DNA of 64,000 nucleotides, taken from assembly GCA_034435375.1 (NCBI GenBank), contig DAOTXR010000048.1:345429-409428 (forward strand), given 5' to 3'. Numbering within the stretch: position 1 is the first letter of the stretch; the number at the start of each line of letters is the position of its first letter. The notes under the pieces are model-generated. The model was not told the origin of the DNA, made no database searches, and worked only from the letters and a program-made list of their open reading frames with translations. Source of the stretch: DAOTXR01 sp034435375. GTDB lineage: Bacteria; Chloroflexota; Anaerolineae; Aggregatilineales; UBA3940. Positions 8,013 to 18,864 of the stretch are shown here, piece after piece. The translations under genes and the position numbers were made by a program.

Positions 8013-9230
8013 ATGACTGAGCGGCTGTACTATACTGACTCGCACACCACGGCGTTCACAGGGCGCATCATCGAGCGGATTGAGGTCGAGGGGCGGCCTG
8101 CCGTGGTGCTCGACTGTAGCTACTTCTACCCGACCGGTGGTGGGCAGCCTCACGACACGGGGACACTCGACGAGGCAACTGTCCTCGATGTCTTCAGCCG
8201 CGACGGAGATAACGCTGTTGTGCATGTGCTGGATCGAAGGGTGGTTGGGAAAGAGACTGTCAGCTGCCAGGTCAATTGGGATCGCCGTTTCGATCACATG
8301 CAGCATCATACTGGCCAGCACATTTTGACACAGGCCTTTGCGCAGATTGCAGGAGCTCACACAGTAAGCTTCCACCTCAGCCCTGACAGCGTAACCATCG
8401 ATCTGGACGTTCCCACCATCTCACCCGACACCATCGCCAGGGTCGAGGATTTGGCCAACCAGATCGTCTTCGAGAATCGCCCTGTTGTGGCCCGCTTTAT
8501 CGATCCCGACGATGCAGAGGGGGTGCGCATACGCCGCATGCCCAACCACCTGCTAGCTGAAGGGCTGCGCGTGGTCCAGATCGAGGGCTTTGACAGCACA
8601 GCCTGTGGCGGAACACATGTTGCACGGACGGGTGAGATCGGCTTGATCAAGGTGATTGCAGCTCAGAAGCGTGGAGCCGAGACTCGCATCGAGTTCTTGT
8701 GCGGTGGACGAGCGTTGCGCGATTACCGCGCCAAGAGTGCCGTTCTCGCCCAACTGACAGCTGACCTAACCTGCGGGTACTGGGAAATCGACCAAGCTAT
8801 TGCCCGCCTGCGATCTGACCTGAAAACTGCACAACGTGCGCTCAAGACGGCCAGTGCACAGCTGATCGAGTATGAGGCTGAACGACTGCTCGTCGAGGCT
8901 CGGAAGTTTGGCAACGTACAGGTGATCCGGAGCGCCTTCACCGAGCGCGAGGTAAGTGAGGTGCGGACCCTTGCCAGCCGCCTGATCCAGACACCGGGTA
9001 CGGTGGTGTTGTTAGGTGTCTCTGGCGGTACGGCGCATGTCATTCTGGCCCGTAGCGCCGATCTACCCTATGACATGAACGAGCCACTTCGGCACGCGCT
9101 CGGCGTGCTGGGTGAGACGCGCGGCGGTGGGAGACCTGAATTCGTACAGGGTGGCGGCGTCAGGGCCGGGGTCAGCGAGGTCGAGCGAGCGCTGAAGGAG
9201 GCTGAGCGTGCCCTCTTTGGCGCTGGCTGA
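8013..9230 (+). CDS. alaX: AlaX-type alanyl-tRNA trans-editing protein
   Basis: Stand-alone homologue of the editing domain of alanyl-tRNA synthetase (405 residues), expected to deacylate mischarged Ser- or Gly-tRNA(Ala). The N-terminal part has the TGGGQPHD loop (41-48). Zinc ligands of the second additional domain are visible as HHTGQH (H99, H103) and CGGTH (C198, H202). The C-terminal ~150 residues contain a coiled region and a DHHA1 domain with GGGRPEFVQGG, making this the long AlaX form. AGAGGT lies upstream of the ATG. It sits 17 bp after the esterase gene, probably on the same transcript. Confidence 0.9.
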   Translation: MTERLYYTDSHTTAFTGRIIERIEVEGRPAVVLDCSYFYPTGGGQPHDTGTLDEATVLDVFSRDGDNAVVHVLDRRVVGKETVSCQVNWDRRFDHMQHHTGQHILTQAFAQIAGAHTVSFHLSPDSVTIDLDVPTISPDTIARVEDLANQIVFENRPVVARFIDPDDAEGVRIRRMPNHLLAEGLRVVQIEGFDSTACGGTHVARTGEIGLIKVIAAQKRGAETRIEFLCGGRALRDYRAKSAVLAQLTADLTCGYWEIDQAIARLRSDLKTAQRALKTASAQLIEYEAERLLVEARKFGNVQVIRSAFTEREVSEVRTLASRLIQTPGTVVLLGVSGGTAHVILARSADLPYDMNEPLRHALGVLGETRGGGRPEFVQGGGVRAGVSEVERALKEAERALFGAG

Positions 9231-9267
9231 GATGGCAGCATAGCGCTTGGACAGGCATGGTGCACCT

Positions 9268-10131
9268 ATGGAAGAGATCGCCCCTCATGTGTATGTAGAA
9301 GCTGACTACGCACTTGTCACCGTCGGCGCCATCTTGTCAAGTGAGGGTTGGGTGTGTATCGATACACCCCCTCTCCCGCGCGATGCCAAGCACTGGCGTG
9401 CAACGTTGCAGGGTATCAGCGACCAACCGATCCGATACGTGATCAACACTGACCATCACCGCGACCGCGTGTTAGGCAACGCCTGGTTCGACGCGCCGGT
9501 GGTGGCGCATCAGGCTGCTGCCGAACAGATGTTGAACCTGGGCGGTAGCTTCATCGCTCAAGCTGCTGAGGAGCTGAGCGCCAACGATAACGAGCTGGTT
9601 CAGATCGCGAGTTTGAAAGTGGTGCCGCCGCAAATCTCCTATGAGAAAGCCATAACTTTACACTGCGGCAAGCACCGGATCGAGCTGGTCAACAAGCCCA
9701 GTGCTACACGCGGCAATACCTGGGTGATCCTTAAGGAGGAGAAGGTCGTTTTTACGGGCGACTCGATTGTGGTCGATCGACACCCTTACGTCATGGATGG
9801 CGTCTCTAAAGAATGGCTGGATGCCTTGCGTCTGCTGCGTCTGGAACGCTACAGTGAATGGAAAGTTGTGATCGGACGCGGGGAGGTCACGAATAACACA
9901 GCCTCCGAACCGTTGGCCGAGTACCTACGTGTAGCCCGCAGGCGCATCAAAAGCCTGTGTCACGCTGGGCGTCCTCGGTCGGATGTGGGCCAGCTTGTGC
10001 CGGAGTTCCTGGAGATGTTTCCTTATCCGGGGTTCCAACGCGAGCAGACGCAGCGACGAGTAAAAGCTGGGCTGGAAGCAATCTACGAAGAAATCCGTGC
10101 CACAGGGGATGAAAACGACGACGATGAGTGA
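9268..10131 (+). CDS. Metallo-beta-lactamase-fold protein with degenerate metal site
   Basis: MBL-fold protein of about 287 residues (an in-frame TTG at 9247 is an alternative start). The fold is recognisable from YVINTDHHRDRVLGN and VVFTGDSIVVD. The metal motif THxHxDH reads TDHHRDR, so its first His is Asp and its last His is Arg. The later ligand His of the usual P-x-H-T segment is Thr (PSATRGNTW), while the Asp of FTGDS is kept. The protein may bind metal differently or have lost hydrolase activity. Function unknown. It follows alaX by 37 bp. Confidence 0.78.
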   Translation: MEEIAPHVYVEADYALVTVGAILSSEGWVCIDTPPLPRDAKHWRATLQGISDQPIRYVINTDHHRDRVLGNAWFDAPVVAHQAAAEQMLNLGGSFIAQAAEELSANDNELVQIASLKVVPPQISYEKAITLHCGKHRIELVNKPSATRGNTWVILKEEKVVFTGDSIVVDRHPYVMDGVSKEWLDALRLLRLERYSEWKVVIGRGEVTNNTASEPLAEYLRVARRRIKSLCHAGRPRSDVGQLVPEFLEMFPYPGFQREQTQRRVKAGLEAIYEEIRATGDENDDDE

Positions 10132-10216
10132 GAGAAGCCCGGTGTGCCTGCCTGATTTTATCACTCCAAGCTTTCCACCGCGCGTATGGGCTGTTTCGCT
10201 CTGCCCGGAGATCATG

Positions 10217-10222
10217 TACAAT
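10217..10222 (+). promoter_or_regulatory. Probable -10 element
   Basis: TACAAT lies 44 bp upstream of the ATG of the phosphatase-like gene. The -35 region 17 bp earlier (TTTCGC) is weak. It would allow transcription of 10266-12419 separately from the preceding genes. Confidence 0.35.
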
Positions 10223-10265
10223 CCGGGCGGTAGGCACCTGGGTACCACGCGGCGGACATAGAATC

Positions 10266-12419
10266 ATGTCAAATGTAGAACTTGAGGCGCTGGTCGGCCA
10301 TCTGTTCATTGTGGGCGGGCGTTCCATCAGCACGGCATCGCCAGGCGCGATTGCTGTGCCACCACCGCGCCGTACCGCACGAGGGCGTGATATTGATACC
10401 CTCTTCGGCTTGATCACACTCAGTACCGAGCATCACCAACCAGCCTCCTTTTACGAGGAACTCACCAGGCAAATCTCCGGTACCTATTTCAGCGCAAGCG
10501 GAAGCGTAACTTCAGCTCTACGCCAAGCAATTGGCGTAGCCAACCACGCCCTCTATGCTACCAATCGAGGTAGCGCCAGCTCACTGACGGTGGGGCTATC
10601 GTGCGCCATTCTGCGCGAGCAAGAAGTATACGTTGCGGTGGTTGGGCAGGCGCGTTGCTTCCTGATGCGCGAGGGGTTTGTCGAGCGGTTGCCACCTGAA
10701 GAGGAATTTCAGGACAGCGGGCCGGGGTTGGGCGGCGAGGCAGAACCCTACATGCGCTTCTACCGTCGTGAAATCCGCGCTGGCGACTTCCTGATTTTGG
10801 CCGACAACTCCCTGAATCACCTGCATGATGCTACCCTGCTGCATGCCATCGAGAGCGGCGACGTGGATACTGCGCTCAACAATCTGGCAAGTGTGGCCGG
10901 GCAGTTCAGTTCCGCAGAGGTGATCAAGTTTGTGGCACCACTGGAGGAAGGTGAAGCGGACACGGTCCCCTCTGCTCCTAAACGCAAGCCGATTCTGACA
11001 CCTCCACGACTGCCAAGTTTCGGTGCTTCGAGTCCATCAGCACCTGTGGCCGATGCAGCGGCAGATGCGCCGCTGATGGGCAGCGAGAAGGCCGGAGAAC
11101 CCCCCACGCAGGTTGCAGCTCAGCAGAAGGCTGGGCCAGTGCTACGACAGATGAGGCACAACACTGCGATAGGGCTGGCCAAAGCGGCTGGCAGCGTACG
11201 TGTGCTCCTAGAGAAGGTCTTGCCCGATGAGTCAGGCGAGGAAGAACCGTCTCGGTTGCACCTCTCGCCGACTCTTCAGTTCGGCGTAGCAGTGTCTGTG
11301 GCTGTGATTGTGGCGCTGTTGACCACTGCTGTGTATCGCTGGCGAGGGCAGACCACACAGTACGCACAGCTTGTGCGTGAGGCTCAACGCGAGATTGAGG
11401 CCGCTCGCGCTGCAGGTACCAACCAGGCTGAGGCGCGCCCTCACTGGGATGCTGCTGTCTTCCTGCTCGACCAGGCTTCCCAGCTTCGGTCGCCCAGTGA
11501 GGAGATCAGCGCCTTGCGGGAAGAAGCTCTGGCTGTGTTGGACTCATACGATTACGTGACCCGCGTGACGCCGATTCTGTTGCGCACCTACGAACCTGGG
11601 GCTGTGCTGCGCGGGCCAATGATGCAAGGCGTGAATATCTATCTGATCGATACGACTCAGGATATTCTCTATCGCGAGGACCTGGACCAGACCGGAACGC
11701 GTATCTTGAACGCCAGCCCGCAGATCGTGACCCGCCAGGGCGAACTGATCGGCAACCAAGTGGTCGGTGGCCTGATCGACTTGGAATGGATGGAAGAGGG
11801 AGGTGTGCCGCAGCGCAACGTGTTGGCCGTGCTGTCGAGGAACGGGTTGCTGATCACCTACTCCCCTAGCTCAGGTGTCGCCGCAGTGCTGCTCCCTGGC
11901 TTTGAGGCATGGCAAGACCCTCGTGCCATCGCGGTCTACGAACGCGCCCTGTATATCCTGGATGCAGGCGCCAATGAGATCTGGCGCTACGAGGCCCGGT
12001 CGGATGGTTATACAAACGCGCCTCAGCGATACTTTACAGATGTGCTCCCTGACCTGACCGATGCGATTGATATGGAGTTCGATACAAACGGTAACGTCTA
12101 TGTCCTACACGCCGACGGAGAGATCACCAAGTATGCCTTTGGGCGGCCACAGACGTTCCAATTTGCAGGCTTCCCGCAGCCCATCTCGCGGCCCACAGCC
12201 TTGTACCTGAATCTCAGCCCCTACGATCGCACACTGTTCATCGCCGATCCAGGCTGGGGAAGTCTGTATGCTTGCGCCCTGACGGGCGCTTTTCTGAGCA
12301 ACTACAAGGATACAGAGGATACCCTATTAGACTACTTGTCAGGCGTATTCTACCAAGATCGCCCTCCCTACGTGTATATCACCGCTGGGAACCAGCTTTA
12401 CTACTTTCCGCGCCCCTAG
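10266..12419 (+). CDS. Membrane protein: PPM-phosphatase-like domain plus beta-propeller
   Basis: A 717-residue bitopic protein. The N-terminal ~230 residues resemble a PP2C/PPM phosphatase fold (VYVAVVGQARCFLMREG, AGDFLILADNSL), but the Asp residues that bind metal in active PPM enzymes are not evident. A Pro/Ala-rich linker follows, then one transmembrane helix (about 335-358) and an extracytoplasmic part. That part opens with a short coiled coil and continues with YWTD/NHL-like strands (LYILDAGANEIWRY, VYVLHADGEI). This suggests an inside-out or scaffold role at the envelope. The ATG at 10266 is preferred over an in-frame start at 10128, which would overlap the previous gene. Function is not known. 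Confidence 0.7.
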   Translation: MSNVELEALVGHLFIVGGRSISTASPGAIAVPPPRRTARGRDIDTLFGLITLSTEHHQPASFYEELTRQISGTYFSASGSVTSALRQAIGVANHALYATNRGSASSLTVGLSCAILREQEVYVAVVGQARCFLMREGFVERLPPEEEFQDSGPGLGGEAEPYMRFYRREIRAGDFLILADNSLNHLHDATLLHAIESGDVDTALNNLASVAGQFSSAEVIKFVAPLEEGEADTVPSAPKRKPILTPPRLPSFGASSPSAPVADAAADAPLMGSEKAGEPPTQVAAQQKAGPVLRQMRHNTAIGLAKAAGSVRVLLEKVLPDESGEEEPSRLHLSPTLQFGVAVSVAVIVALLTTAVYRWRGQTTQYAQLVREAQREIEAARAAGTNQAEARPHWDAAVFLLDQASQLRSPSEEISALREEALAVLDSYDYVTRVTPILLRTYEPGAVLRGPMMQGVNIYLIDTTQDILYREDLDQTGTRILNASPQIVTRQGELIGNQVVGGLIDLEWMEEGGVPQRNVLAVLSRNGLLITYSPSSGVAAVLLPGFEAWQDPRAIAVYERALYILDAGANEIWRYEARSDGYTNAPQRYFTDVLPDLTDAIDMEFDTNGNVYVLHADGEITKYAFGRPQTFQFAGFPQPISRPTALYLNLSPYDRTLFIADPGWGSLYACALTGAFLSNYKDTEDTLLDYLSGVFYQDRPPYVYITAGNQLYYFPRP

Positions 12420-12427
12420 CGGCGTGC

Positions 12428-12433
12428 TATAAT
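12428..12433 (+). promoter_or_regulatory. Probable -10 element upstream of the LCP gene
   Basis: TATAAT lies 9 bp after the preceding stop codon and 52 bp before the LCP start. A seven-codon frame (ATG at 12444, MELDLRR, stop) begins just past the expected start site; whether it is translated is unknown. Confidence 0.45.
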
Positions 12434-12485
12434 CCTACCCCACATGGAACTTGACTTGAGGCGTTAGAATCCGTGGTTAGCATGT

Positions 12486-13892
12486 ATGCGCTCGCATGAA
12501 CCCCAGCATGTCCGGCGACGTCGGGCCGCTTTTAATCTCCCTGAGTGGGCAGTCTATGCCCTAATGGTGTTGTTTGTCCTCGTCGTCATTGGCCTAGCCT
12601 ACCTGACTTTCAATGGCGTCAAGAATTTGATTGCCAACGCGCCGTTGGGATCAGGCATTGCAATCGAACCTCCCCAGGTCCCAGCAGGGACCGCTACAGC
12701 CCAGGCGGCTGCAGGGCTAGGCACAGACTCGGCGTGGACGGAAGGCCGTGTCACTGTCCTGCTCATGGGCATTGACGAGCGCGAGTCGGAAGAGGGACCA
12801 TGGCGCACCGATACGATGATCCTTCTCACCGCCGATCCGGCTTCCAAGACTGCTGGGGTGCTTTCCATCCCGCGTGACCTGTGGGTGGAGATTCCCGGCT
12901 ATGGCGTGTATGACCGTATCAACACTGCCCACTTTCGTGGCGATGCCGATCACTATCCCGGCGGAGGTGGGCCAGCGCTGGCGATGAAGACTGTCCAGCA
13001 GAGCTTGGGCATTACGGTCAACTACTACGTAGTGGTGAACTTTCAAGCCTTTGTCTCGATCATCGACCGGCTGGGCTGCATCCCGATGACAGTGCCGGAG
13101 ACGATCGACGATCCGACTTATCCTGCGCCGTCTGGTTCTGGCTACGATCCGTTCTACCTGGAGGCGGGGGACTACTGCATGGGCGGTGAGACTCTGCTCA
13201 AGTACGCCCGCACCCGTGCCACCTTTGGCGGCGACTTCGACCGTGCTAGTCGCCAACAGGAAGTGCTCAGTGCTATCCGCCATCACGTGTTGAACACCGA
13301 GCAGCTTCCTGAGTTGATTGCGCAGACCCCAGAAATCTATGCCACGCTGCAGGACAACCTTCGCACCAATCTGACTGAAGGCCAGATCATAGCCCTGGCG
13401 CAAATGGCGGCTGCCATCCCGGAAGAAAACACTTGCATGGCCGTGATCAGCGGCGATTACATCGAATCATTGCAAACACTGTCCGATGGCAGCCAGGTGG
13501 TGGTCCCTAACAGGAGTGCCATCCGCACTCTGGTGCTGGACATGTTCACCGGCGCGGGTCGTTGTGATCCCACTGCAACTACGCCGGACTACCGCGAGGC
13601 CGCCCTGTCCGAAAATGCGACGGTGAATGTCGTCAATGGAACGCGGCAGGAAGGGCTTGCCACCCAGACAGGCAATGAGCTGGCAGCGTTGGGCATTAAC
13701 GTGATCTCAATCGGCAATGCAGATCGTTTCGACTATGCGACGACGATCATCTACAACTATCATGGCAAAGACTACACAGCGCGCTACCTGGCCAGCGTGT
13801 TGAATGTTCCCGAAACGGCCATCGTTGCTGCTCCTGACTCCACAGGGTTGTACGACATCGAGGTCATCCTGGGTGCGGACTACGTTCCCTAG
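12486..13892 (+). CDS. LytR-CpsA-Psr (LCP) family protein
   Basis: Predicted phosphotransferase of 468 residues that attaches polymers from undecaprenyl-linked precursors to the cell wall. It has one N-terminal transmembrane helix (about 21-45). The LCP domain then follows, with the conserved segments VLLMGIDER, RTDTMILLTADP, SIPRDLWVEIPG, INTAH and LLKYARTRATFGGDFDRASRQQ. These hold the Arg and Asp residues that bind the pyrophosphate and Mg2+. A C-terminal LytR_C domain starts near NVVNGTRQEGLA. It supports a host with a substantial wall. No other wall genes adjoin it. Confidence 0.9.
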   Translation: MRSHEPQHVRRRRAAFNLPEWAVYALMVLFVLVVIGLAYLTFNGVKNLIANAPLGSGIAIEPPQVPAGTATAQAAAGLGTDSAWTEGRVTVLLMGIDERESEEGPWRTDTMILLTADPASKTAGVLSIPRDLWVEIPGYGVYDRINTAHFRGDADHYPGGGGPALAMKTVQQSLGITVNYYVVVNFQAFVSIIDRLGCIPMTVPETIDDPTYPAPSGSGYDPFYLEAGDYCMGGETLLKYARTRATFGGDFDRASRQQEVLSAIRHHVLNTEQLPELIAQTPEIYATLQDNLRTNLTEGQIIALAQMAAAIPEENTCMAVISGDYIESLQTLSDGSQVVVPNRSAIRTLVLDMFTGAGRCDPTATTPDYREAALSENATVNVVNGTRQEGLATQTGNELAALGINVISIGNADRFDYATTIIYNYHGKDYTARYLASVLNVPETAIVAAPDSTGLYDIEVILGADYVP

Positions 13893-13942
13893 CGCGATCG
13901 GCCCAGATTGTCACGACATGGGTTCAAGGTGATCGCTGTTCT

Positions 13943-14638
13943 TCATGTCCCTTCACTTCCCCGGAGCACATCCTGGAAGTAGGTACAATCGTCCTGAAGC
14001 GCACACAGCGCACAACGAGGCTTGCGTGCATGGCATACCTGCCGTCCATGCCAGATCATCTGGAGGTGGAAGGCGTAGAAATCCTCCGGAGGGACAACCT
14101 GCTCCAGTTCGCCATGGGCCTGCTCACGGCTGGTCTTTGGGCCGATCAGCCCAAGCCGCCGTGCGACGCGGTGCACGTGGGTGTCAACCGGAAAAGCAGG
14201 CTTGTTCATGGCGAACAGCAAGATGATCGCAGCTGTCTTGGGGCCAACTCCGTCGATGGCCGTCAGCCACGATTTGGCCTCCTCGACCGGCATAGCAGCC
14301 ACATGATCCAGAGAGATGCTGCCTTGAGTCTCTGTCAGACGACGCAGCGCCGCCTGGATGTGCGGTCCCTTGCGGTTAGCCAGCCCCGCAGGCCGGATGG
14401 CGTCGATCACGTCTTGTGGATTGGCATCACGCACCGCCTCCCAAGTGGGGAAACGTGTCCGGAGAGCTTCGAAGGCTCTATCCCGGTTGCCATCGTTGGT
14501 GTTCTGGGAGAGGATGGTGCTGACCAACTCATCCACTGGCGGCAAGTGTTGCCGCCACTGGGGATAACCGTAAGCCTCGGTCAATGCATCGGCGATGCGC
14601 CGATATTTTTGTCTGAGGACCTCAAGGTTGTCACTCAC
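13943..14638 (-). CDS. nth: Endonuclease III-like DNA glycosylase
   Basis: Base-excision repair glycosylase/AP lyase of 231 residues. The helix-hairpin-helix is IDGVGPKTAA (catalytic Lys of GxGxKTA), followed by the catalytic Asp in PVDTHVHR. The [4Fe-4S] motif C-x6-C-x2-C-x5-C is complete (CHARKPRCALCALQDDC). The N-terminal segment STILSQNTND corresponds to the substrate pocket. It starts with GTG. It is somewhat divergent from classical Nth and could be assigned to the broader endonuclease III domain family. Divergent from mobA. Confidence 0.87.
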   Translation of the reverse strand: MSDNLEVLRQKYRRIADALTEAYGYPQWRQHLPPVDELVSTILSQNTNDGNRDRAFEALRTRFPTWEAVRDANPQDVIDAIRPAGLANRKGPHIQAALRRLTETQGSISLDHVAAMPVEEAKSWLTAIDGVGPKTAAIILLFAMNKPAFPVDTHVHRVARRLGLIGPKTSREQAHGELEQVVPPEDFYAFHLQMIWHGRQVCHARKPRCALCALQDDCTYFQDVLRGSEGT

Positions 14639-14731
14639 GTATGAGTCCGCCTTCTGGCCATGTCTTGACTGTTTGTAAGGGAGTATAGCGTGCTACCCTA
14701 CCGGGTTACAGTACGGAGGTGGTGAAACAAC

Positions 14732-15346
14732 ATGGCAGGGTCGATCAGTGCTGCTATTCTGGCCGGGGGGCAGAGCACCCGCATGGGAATCGACAAGGCC
14801 TTTGTCGAGGTTGGTGGGATGCCAGTCATCGTGCGCATCATTGAGCGACTGCGCGGCCTCGGCAGCGAGACGGTCATCATCGCCAACAGCCCTCAGGAGT
14901 ATATACACCTGGGGTTGCCAGTTCACGTCGACCTGATCCCCGGCAAAGGGCCGCTGGGAGGACTATACACGGCGCTCTCGGTCACTCAAGGGGACCACAC
15001 ATTGGTGGTAAGCTGCGATCAGCCATTTTTGAATCGCAGCTTGCTGGATTTCCTGTTGAGCCTTCGCGAGGGTTATGATGTAGTTGTGCCGCTGAATCGC
15101 GAGAACTACCCTCAGAGTATGCATGCTGTATACAGCAAAGCCTGTCTGAAGCCGATCCGCAGCCGACTGGAGATCAACCAACTGAAAGTGATCGGATTTT
15201 TCCCAGATGTGCGGGTGCGTGAGGTGGTTGGAGCAGAAATCGATCGGTTCGATCCGCAGCGGTGGAGCTTTATCAACGTTAACACGCCTGAAGACTTGAT
15301 CGAAGCTCAGCGGCTGGCTGAGGAACTGGACAGAGGTCAGGAGTAG
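14732..15346 (+). CDS. mobA: Molybdenum cofactor guanylyltransferase
   Basis: MobA-like nucleotidyltransferase (204 residues) that transfers GMP to molybdopterin to form the dinucleotide cofactor. The signature AAILAGGQSTRMGIDKAF spans residues 7-24. Further motifs are PGKGPLGGLYTAL and VSCDQPFL, the latter carrying the metal-binding Asp. The last segment NVNTPEDLIEA is typical of the family. A GGAGGT box lies 11 bp before the ATG. No molybdoenzyme gene is present in the window. Confidence 0.93.
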   Translation: MAGSISAAILAGGQSTRMGIDKAFVEVGGMPVIVRIIERLRGLGSETVIIANSPQEYIHLGLPVHVDLIPGKGPLGGLYTALSVTQGDHTLVVSCDQPFLNRSLLDFLLSLREGYDVVVPLNRENYPQSMHAVYSKACLKPIRSRLEINQLKVIGFFPDVRVREVVGAEIDRFDPQRWSFINVNTPEDLIEAQRLAEELDRGQE

Positions 15347-15355
15347 GTGCCGTTT

Positions 15356-16720
15356 CTATAGCAGCGAGATCAGGGATGCCAGCCCAAACACTAAGAGGCC
15401 CGCAAACATATCCCCCACGAAACCGCTCATGACCAGTGTGCCTATCGAGATCAGCAGGCCGAACTTCTGCACAGCGCCCAGGGCCGTCGCTGCCACCAGG
15501 AGCTGGTAGATTCCAAGCAGCGCCAGGACCGTAAGGGTCAGCGACACAGGCAGAAAGGCTAAGAACAACATGACGGGCAGCTGCATGATCTGGGCCACCA
15601 CCTGAGCTATCGTCATGGCATGTAGAGTCTTCGCAACGTCGCCCTGGCCGCGGAGCCAACCGGAGACCATGTTGAGGATCAACGAGTAGTACATCTGCCC
15701 AGTGAAGGTCAGAGGAATGGCTAGAATCACATAGGATGCAGCCAGCACCCCCACCGATCTAGCTACACGGCTAGCTGCCTCCTGCGTCCCTGCCCCGACT
15801 CGTTCAAGCACACCTGACGCCTCAGTGATAGGGTCAGGCACACCAAAGCGGCTTAACGCTCCAAACAGCACGTCGTAGGTGCTGGTTCCCTCAACCATCG
15901 TCTCTGGCAGGCCAGCGTCTGCCGCTCTATGAAGCATCTCTGCTGCCGACCGGATCAGCGGCGGCTGAAACCGGCCGCCCGGCAGGACGAACAGCATCAA
16001 CGACAGGATGCCCACCGCTATCACCTGAAGGATGCTTGCTGCTACCACATTGACCAGGATGTGCCCAAAGCCGCCGTATTTGACCTCGTCCTCAAAGCCG
16101 CCATGCACGTTAAGGATCAACATGTCAGCCCACACACTGAACAAGTCTGGGAGCGTGCGGCGCGGCGGCGGTTCGATGGGCGGTGCGATCGAGGCTGTGG
16201 AGACCGTGTACGCCGGATCGTATAGTCTGGCACGCCAGCTCTCGTCCTCGCGGCGGGCAGGCTGTTCTTTGTCGGTGATTTTTCGTGGGACTCCAGTCAG
16301 CACAGCTTCCAGGTCCGAGTCGATGGCATCGGGCGCGGCGTGCCCCAGAGGCGTGGACAGTTCAGGCGGAGAAGGAGGCAGCGCCTGTGTTGTGACAGGC
16401 GGCTCAGAGTCCACTGGCCGGGGTGTGGGTTGAGAGGGTATCTGCGACGCAGGGAGCGGAGGAGGCACCACGCCCAGCTTCTCCAGGCCACGGCGGGCTG
16501 CTTCATTCGCAGGATTGATGGTCAGCACGTTCTCCAGGCAGATAATGCGATCCTCATCGGTCTCCACGGCAGCGCTCAGCCACAGCCACCCTTGCTCGTG
16601 AAACGAGTTCAGATCAACTACTCGCATCAACCGCTCACGCCCGGTGACCTTATCCCCAGCGCGGATGGCTGCCACACCCTCGCGGTACAGCCGATCGATA
16701 TCCTCGGTTGCGTTCGACAT
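15356..16720 (-). CDS. TPR-like and Yip1-domain membrane protein
   Basis: A 454-residue protein. The N-terminal ~90 residues form tetratricopeptide-type helices (YREGVAAIRAGDKVTGRERL, WLWLSAAVETDEDRI, NPANEAARRGLEKLG). A Pro/Ser-rich cytoplasmic linker covers about 95-190. The C-terminal half has about five hydrophobic helices in a Yip1-like arrangement. The ATG at 16720 has AGGAG five bases upstream and is preferred over the first in-frame ATG at 16738. The function of bacterial Yip1 proteins is poorly known; a membrane-organising role is only a guess. It converges on mobA with a 9-bp gap. Confidence 0.72.
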   Translation of the reverse strand: MSNATEDIDRLYREGVAAIRAGDKVTGRERLMRVVDLNSFHEQGWLWLSAAVETDEDRIICLENVLTINPANEAARRGLEKLGVVPPPLPASQIPSQPTPRPVDSEPPVTTQALPPSPPELSTPLGHAAPDAIDSDLEAVLTGVPRKITDKEQPARREDESWRARLYDPAYTVSTASIAPPIEPPPRRTLPDLFSVWADMLILNVHGGFEDEVKYGGFGHILVNVVAASILQVIAVGILSLMLFVLPGGRFQPPLIRSAAEMLHRAADAGLPETMVEGTSTYDVLFGALSRFGVPDPITEASGVLERVGAGTQEAASRVARSVGVLAASYVILAIPLTFTGQMYYSLILNMVSGWLRGQGDVAKTLHAMTIAQVVAQIMQLPVMLFLAFLPVSLTLTVLALLGIYQLLVAATALGAVQKFGLLISIGTLVMSGFVGDMFAGLLVFGLASLISLL

Positions 16721-16741
16721 AGGCGCTCCTGGGCGCATCAG

Positions 16742-16786
16742 ATCATAAGGGGGACACGGACTGTGCCCCGTATCCCCCTTTATGAT
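16742..16786 (-). terminator. Long hairpin downstream of fhs
   Basis: The arms ATCATAAGGGGGACACGG and CCGTATCCCCCTTTATGAT pair with one mismatch and one bulge, 20 bp beyond the fhs stop codon. It should end fhs transcription on the minus strand before the Yip1 gene. Confidence 0.65.
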
Positions 16787-16806
16787 AGTCGGAACGGGTA
16801 CGGGCG

Positions 16807-18579
<1,773 letters not shown>

Positions 18580-18864
18580 TACTGTGTTCTCCTGTGTATT
18601 CGTGGATTTAAAGCAGAAAGAGGGTGTTTTGCTTGAGGAATCACCAGGACTGGTCCCTCCGCATACGGCCACACCTTCTCATCATATCACAGATGCTGAT
18701 GACAAATATATGGTCAGGTCTCACCTCTGAGGATGACAAGTGTCCTGACTTGCGTGTCCACTATGGTGAGAGATGGCCGTCCATGCCCTCTTTCTTTTCC
18801 CTTGTCGAGTTCGCCCTCCGCCTGTACAGTATCAGTACACGCCCCACCCACAGGAGCATGACCT

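Noticed and set aside
12444..12470. Seven-codon leader frame upstream of the LCP gene
   Set aside because: It is very short, and no regulatory codon pattern is visible (no run of one amino acid). It could be chance, so it is not listed as a gene.
12717..13403. 228-codon minus-strand frame inside the LCP gene
   Set aside because: The plus-strand LCP motifs are clear; the antisense product has no recognisable features.
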